NCBI GenBank assembly: GCA_035560935.1
Contig: DATMYQ010000094.1
Span: 1 to 10,091, forward strand
DNA length: 10,091 nucleotides
Origin: DATMYQ01 sp035560935
GTDB taxonomy: Bacteria > Bacillota > Negativicutes > Sporomusales > Sporomusaceae
Direction: 5' to 3'
Part shown: positions 6,736 to 10,091 of the stretch, piece after piece
How positions within the stretch are numbered: position 1 is the stretch's first letter
Layout: every line of letters begins with the position of its first letter
The notes under the pieces: model-generated
Database searches by the model: none
What the model saw: the letters and a program-made list of their open reading frames with translations, nothing else
Told to the model about the DNA's origin: nothing
Translations under genes and position numbers: made by a program

Positions 6736-7803
6736 TCACCGCGTTCCGGACAATTGATCCGCCGCCCGGGCGTGGGGACCGGCAAACAGTATCTTTGGCC
6801 AGTTAACCGGCTCGCTCCAGATCCAGTCCGCCGGCAACGGGGTTTCCGGCACCGGCCGGCAATGGTAAAACGCCAAATGCCAACGGCGATGGCTGAAAGT
6901 ATGAGTCAGCTCCAAAAACAACGCTTCCACGCTGGTCTTCATTCCCGTTTCCCGCTGCAAAAAGAGGCTCAATTCTTCGGTTGGTTCCGTTCCCGGCGGC
7001 AGCGTCACCGCCGGAAACTCCCACATGCCGGCCAGCAGACCTTTATCCGGTCGGCGATGCAGCAGATAAGCGCCAGCCTCATTCGCCAGCACGGCCGCTG
7101 CCAGCCACAGTGGCTGAGGCGGCGCCTTTTTACGCTTTACCGGCACTTCATCGGTCCGTCCCCGGACATACGCCTGACAAAAACCGGTCAGGGGACAGAG
7201 ATGGCAACGGGGGATGCGGGGAACACAAACAGCCGAGCCCAGATCCATCAGTGCCTGGTTAAAATCGCCGGGGCGCTGCGCATCCATCGTCTGCAACACC
7301 AGTCGCCGGATACTTTTTTTCGCCGCTGCCGTGGCAATATCCGTCTCGAGCAGCGCCAACCGGCTGAATATCCGGAGCACATTGCCGTCCAGCGCCGGTT
7401 CCTTCTGGTTGTAGGCCATGCTGAGAATGGCCCCGGCCGTATATTCACCGACTCCGGTCAAAGCGGCCACCGCCTCTCGTTCCGCCGGCACACCGCCGTA
7501 GGTCGCCACCGCTTCCTGGACACCCCGTAACAAATTACGGGCCCGGGAATAATATCCCAGGCCCTGCCAATGACTCAGCACTTCTTCTTCGGTCGCGGCG
7601 GCCAGACTGGCAGCCGTGGGAAAGTGTTCCATCCACCGTTCGTAATAGGGGATAACTGCCTCCACCCGGGTTTGCTGCAGCATGATTTCGGACACCCAAG
7701 TCCGGTACGGATCCCGGTTACGTCGCCAGGGCAAATCCCGCTGATGAATATCATACCATTTCATTAAATTGTCAGCTAATAATTCCCATTTCAGCTCCGT
7801 CAT
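6736..7803 (-). CDS. mutY: A/G-specific adenine DNA glycosylase
   Basis: MutY removes adenine mispaired with 8-oxoguanine (or G), preventing G:C to T:A mutation after oxidative damage. From the chosen start (355 aa) the protein has the HhH-GPD catalytic domain. Catalytic Glu39 is in SEIMLQQTRV (38-47), GLGYYSRARNL is at 81-91, the helix-hairpin-helix LTGVGEYTAGAI is at 115-126, and catalytic Asp139 is in ALDGNVLRI (137-145). The 4Fe-4S motif C-x6-C-x2-C-x5-C uses Cys193, 200, 203 and 209. The C-terminal part (about 230-355) is the NUDIX-like 8-oxoG recognition domain, including LHRRPDKGLLAGMWEFP and LTHTFSHRRWHLAFY. The start is ATG 7803 rather than GTG 7842: it has GGGGGGAA six bases upstream, and MTELKW is a normal family N-terminus. 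It lies 45 bases behind prfC, probably in the same transcript. Confidence 0.95.
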   Translation of the reverse strand: MTELKWELLADNLMKWYDIHQRDLPWRRNRDPYRTWVSEIMLQQTRVEAVIPYYERWMEHFPTAASLAAATEEEVLSHWQGLGYYSRARNLLRGVQEAVATYGGVPAEREAVAALTGVGEYTAGAILSMAYNQKEPALDGNVLRIFSRLALLETDIATAAAKKSIRRLVLQTMDAQRPGDFNQALMDLGSAVCVPRIPRCHLCPLTGFCQAYVRGRTDEVPVKRKKAPPQPLWLAAAVLANEAGAYLLHRRPDKGLLAGMWEFPAVTLPPGTEPTEELSLFLQRETGMKTSVEALFLELTHTFSHRRWHLAFYHCRPVPETPLPADWIWSEPVNWPKILFAGPHARAADQLSGTR

Positions 7804-7848
7804 ACACCGTTCCCCCCGCTCCACCACACCGGCTTCCCGCACCCGCGT

Positions 7849-9486
7849 TTACACCTGGCAGGAATCCGCCGGCACTTCCAAAAACTCCAGACCCGGATTG
7901 CGGTCCCGGACCCATTTCAGTGACCATTCATTGTTAACCAGCGCCACCAGTCGGTCTTTCAGATCACGAATCAACATGCCATTATCCATTCCCTTGATGG
8001 CCCGGTGATCCAGCGGCAGCGCTTTAGACAAATCCTCCGTCCCCTCGAGCGTGGTTACCAGCCAACGGGCAACGCTGTACGGCAAACGGTCCATCAAAAT
8101 ATCCACACCGTATTCATTCTTCAACCGGTATTGCAGCACTTCGAACTGCAGCGAGCCCACCGTGCCGATAATAAACGTTTCCACCGCGTTGTCAATCTGG
8201 CGAAACACCTGTACGGCGCCTTCCTGGGTCAGTTGCGTCATTCCTTTAATGAACTGTTTCCGCTTCATCGTATCTTTGGCCTGAACCTTGGCAAACTGTT
8301 CCGGTGGGAATACCGGAAAGTCCTGAAACCGGAAGTTCTGCCCTTCCTGACACAACGTATCACCGATACCCAGTCCGCCGGAATCGAACAGGCCGACGAT
8401 GTCACCGGGAAACGCCTCATCGATGATCTCGCGTTCCTGCGCCAAAAACTGCTGCGGCTGCGCCAGTTTCAGTAATTTTCCCGACTGGGGGTGGTACACC
8501 GACATCCCCCGGATAAATTTCCCGGAACAAATCCGGATAAAAGCCAGGCGGTCCCGGTGAGCCGGATTCATATTGGCCTGAATCTTAAAAACAAAAGCCG
8601 AAAATGTTTCTCCGTTGGGATCAATGACCCCCTCTTCCGTACGACGCGGCGCCGGCGGCGGTGCCAAACGCAGGAATTCCTCCAGGAACGGCTGCACACC
8701 GAAATTGGTCATGGCACTGCCAAAAAACATCGGCGTCAACAATCCTTCCTTCACTTTTTCCATATCGAAGGGATCGCCGGCCATATCCAGCAGTTCAATA
8801 TCGTCGCACAATGCCTGATAAGCCGCGGCGCCCAGATGCTCCTGAAACGCCGGATCGTGTACGCTGCCGGCCTGAGAAGGCAACTTCCATTGGCCATGGG
8901 CACCTTTTTTCTCAAACAACTCAATCTGCGCCTGGGAACGGTTGTACACGCCGGAATAAGCGCCATCCACGCCAATGGGCCAGTTCATCGGATACGCCCG
9001 GATTCCCAATACATTTTCTATTTCTTCCATCAGTTCAAACGGGCTTTTGCCGAAACGGTCCAGTTTGTTAACAAAGGTAAATACGGGAATGCCCCGTTGC
9101 CGGCAGACATGGAACAGTTTTTTTGTCTGATCCTCCACGCCTTTGGCTACGTCAATCAGCATGACGGCGCTGTCAGCGGCCATCAGCGTCCGATACGTGT
9201 CCTCGCTAAAATCCTGGTGACCGGGAGTGTCCAAAATATTAATTCTGAAACCGTCATAATCAAATTGTAATACGCTGGAGGTGACGGAAATTCCCCGCTG
9301 TTTCTCAATTTCCATCCAATCCGACACCGCATGTTTTTGCGCTTTCCGGGCCTTGACCGAGCCTGCCAGACGAATGGCGCCGCCGTACAGCAGCAATTTT
9401 TCCGTCAGGGTGGTTTTGCCGGCGTCCGGGTGGGAAATAATAGCAAATGTCCGTCGTTTCCCCGTTTCTTTGATAATTTCTTCCAT
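7849..9486 (-). CDS. prfC: Peptide chain release factor 3
   Basis: RF3 is a translational GTPase that speeds recycling of RF1 and RF2 from the ribosome after peptide release. From the chosen start the protein has 545 aa, close to the family length. The GTPase domain shows P-loop SHPDAGKT (18-25), switch I QRGISVTSS (63-71), DTPGHQDF (86-93) and NKLDR (140-144). Domain II and III regions follow, with family-typical segments such as AMTNFGVQPFLEEFL and VGSLQFEVLQYRL. The ATG at 9486 is chosen because AAGGAGGA lies immediately upstream (9490-9497); the frame is open to a GTG at 9510 but that has no such site. It is first of the pair with mutY. I see no convincing promoter in 9487-9597, and a terminator for the preceding zinc-ribbon gene lies upstream. 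Confidence 0.96.
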   Translation of the reverse strand: MEEIIKETGKRRTFAIISHPDAGKTTLTEKLLLYGGAIRLAGSVKARKAQKHAVSDWMEIEKQRGISVTSSVLQFDYDGFRINILDTPGHQDFSEDTYRTLMAADSAVMLIDVAKGVEDQTKKLFHVCRQRGIPVFTFVNKLDRFGKSPFELMEEIENVLGIRAYPMNWPIGVDGAYSGVYNRSQAQIELFEKKGAHGQWKLPSQAGSVHDPAFQEHLGAAAYQALCDDIELLDMAGDPFDMEKVKEGLLTPMFFGSAMTNFGVQPFLEEFLRLAPPPAPRRTEEGVIDPNGETFSAFVFKIQANMNPAHRDRLAFIRICSGKFIRGMSVYHPQSGKLLKLAQPQQFLAQEREIIDEAFPGDIVGLFDSGGLGIGDTLCQEGQNFRFQDFPVFPPEQFAKVQAKDTMKRKQFIKGMTQLTQEGAVQVFRQIDNAVETFIIGTVGSLQFEVLQYRLKNEYGVDILMDRLPYSVARWLVTTLEGTEDLSKALPLDHRAIKGMDNGMLIRDLKDRLVALVNNEWSLKWVRDRNPGLEFLEVPADSCQV

Positions 9487-9489
9487 GTT

Positions 9490-9497
9490 TCCTCCTT
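9490..9497 (-). promoter_or_regulatory. Ribosome binding site deciding the prfC start
   Basis: AAGGAGGA on the minus strand, three bases before ATG 9486, is nearly full anti-16S complementarity. It lies inside the extended frame that begins at GTG 9510, which argues that the extension is not translated as the main start. Confidence 0.8.
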
Positions 9498-9597
9498 GGT
9501 TTTCCGTCACCCGGGCAAGCTTGTCACTGTAGACCGGGAATATGGCATACAGGTTTTCTCGAAATCGGCACTACTGTTGCTATTTAAAACAGAATTC

Positions 9598-9629
9598 AAA
9601 AACTCCTCTGCCCGAAAGCAGAGGAGTTT
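9598..9629 (-). terminator. Rho-independent terminator of the zinc-ribbon gene
   Basis: Arms 9600-9611 and 9618-9629 (AAACTCCTCTGC with its exact complement) form a 12-bp stem with a six-base loop. Read on the minus strand the hairpin ends in a run of five T. It lies about 19 bases after the stop codon of the zinc-ribbon gene and separates it from prfC. Confidence 0.88.
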
Positions 9630-9647
9630 GTGTGTCAGTGTCAGAAC

Positions 9648-9947
9648 TTACCGACCGCTGTTCTGGCTGAAGCAATCCCGGCAATAAACGGGACGGTCAC
9701 CGCTCGGACGGAACGGAACCTGAGTTTCTACACCACAAGCTGCACAAGTGGCAGGGTGCATTTCGCGCTGGGGACGGGGGCCACGGCCACCGAAACCACC
9801 GGCGTTTTGTTTGCGGGCTGCCCGACATTGGGGGCAACGGCCCGGCTCATTGGTGAAACCTTTTTCAGCGTAGAATTCCTGCTCCGAAGCAGTGAAAACG
9901 AAATCGGCGCCGCACTCGCGGCAGTTCAGGGTTTTGTCAGTAAACAT
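9648..9947 (-). CDS. Small zinc-ribbon protein with four CxxC motifs
   Basis: This 99-aa protein of unknown function carries four CxxC pairs arranged as two predicted zinc ribbons. The first (Cys9/12 and Cys38/41, spaced by 25) contains the conserved FTASEQEFYAEKGF stretch of the probable zinc-ribbon family often called zf-trcl. A Gly/Arg-rich linker (AGGFGGRGPRPQRE) follows. The second ribbon, CAAC-x17-CRDC, matches the spacing of the CxxC-x17-CxxC family. Such proteins may bind nucleic acid or ribosomes, but the role is not established. The start is ATG 9947, with AGGAGG at 9957-9962 nine bases upstream; the frame stays open to 10007 without support. It is a single-gene unit with its own -10 box and terminator. 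Confidence 0.88.
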   Translation of the reverse strand: MFTDKTLNCRECGADFVFTASEQEFYAEKGFTNEPGRCPQCRAARKQNAGGFGGRGPRPQREMHPATCAACGVETQVPFRPSGDRPVYCRDCFSQNSGR

Positions 9948-9989
9948 GTTGAGAATCCTCCTCGCATTTTTTGCCCACAAGTCGCCCGG

Positions 9990-10027
9990 CTTCTCGCCTG
10001 ACAGCAACCAAATAACCAGCCGAGAAG
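9990..10027 (-). repeat. Inverted repeat in the zinc-ribbon gene leader
   Basis: CTTCTCG (9990-9996) and CGAGAAG (10021-10027) are exact complements. An inner CTG/CAG pair (9998-10000 and 10017-10019) extends the stem after one mismatch, leaving a 16-base loop. It would form a hairpin in the predicted 5' leader. No T-run follows it, so it is not an ordinary terminator. Confidence 0.4.
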
Positions 10028-10076
10028 GATACTTTACGTAATCTACTAGGACATGCTTACCTGGGCTACATCACTT

Positions 10077-10082
10077 ATTATA
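10077..10082 (-). promoter_or_regulatory. Consensus -10 box of the zinc-ribbon gene
   Basis: On the minus strand TATAAT lies at 10082-10077. The matching -35 would fall around 10100 and is outside the window. Transcription would start near 10070 and give a leader of about 120 bases before ATG 9947. Confidence 0.45.
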
Positions 10083-10091
10083 CTATGATTC

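Noticed and set aside
6754..7530. A 258-codon open frame on the plus strand antisense to mutY
   Set aside because: Low-complexity Arg/Gln/His-rich translation; the minus strand carries intact MutY catalytic and iron-sulfur motifs.
7804..7842. Upstream GTG start giving mutY 13 extra residues
   Set aside because: The extension (MREAGVVERGERC) does not resemble MutY N-termini, and the ATG at 7803 has a G-rich ribosome binding site at the right distance.
8491..9270. A 259-codon open frame on the plus strand antisense to prfC
   Set aside because: No domain signature, and it lies wholly within a well-supported RF3 gene.
9487..9597. A promoter for prfC
   Set aside because: Possible -10-like boxes exist on the minus strand, but none has a convincing -35 at 16-18 bases, so I do not annotate one.
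1..10091. A mobile element, prophage, CRISPR or defence system
   Set aside because: I see no transposase, integrase, repeat array, tRNA, toxin-antitoxin pair or defence domain; the genes are housekeeping or conserved families with intact frames.

Overview
The window looks like ordinary chromosomal DNA of an anaerobic, low-to-mid GC Firmicute. Several features point towards the Negativicutes (Sporomusaceae-like): the LL-diaminopimelate aminotransferase, a secreted DUF4127 protein, a ComFB-family protein, a DUF362/ferredoxin protein, a Cys-rich zinc-ribbon protein, and strong AGGAGG-type ribosome binding sites. This placement is inference from gene content and style only; no rRNA or other marker is present.

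Left third (1-3368), plus strand. A TrmB-type transcriptional regulator is followed by a possible small translationally coupled ORF, then a lipoprotein FAD:protein FMN transferase (ApbE), then a DUF362 protein carrying two 4Fe-4S clusters. The first two genes are separated by a candidate sigma-A promoter. The DUF362 gene sits behind a promoter with a 19-bp spacer and a dyad centred in it, the geometry of MerR/SoxR-family promoters. The block ends at a perfect 20-bp-stem hairpin that can act as a bidirectional terminator between converging genes. ApbE and DUF362/ferredoxin both suggest redox or flavoprotein chemistry, but no flavinylated target is visible.

Right two thirds (3397-9947), minus strand. 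Read in transcription order, these are a small zinc-ribbon protein with its own terminator, peptide-chain release factor 3 (prfC), the adenine glycosylase mutY 45 bases behind it, a ComFB-like protein with its own promoter, a secreted DUF4127 protein, and dapL. dapL has a promoter of its own inside the end of the DUF4127 gene, so the block is probably several overlapping transcription units rather than one strict operon. The functions are housekeeping (translation termination, repair of oxidised G:A mispairs, lysine/peptidoglycan precursor synthesis) mixed with two poorly characterised proteins (ComFB-like and DUF4127).

I see no mobile element, CRISPR array, tRNA/rRNA, toxin-antitoxin or defence system. 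I do not find a convincing undescribed multi-gene system. The most interesting points are the MerR-type promoter of the DUF362 gene, the ComFB-DUF4127 junction with its ambiguous start, and the small ORF overlapping the TrmB stop codon.
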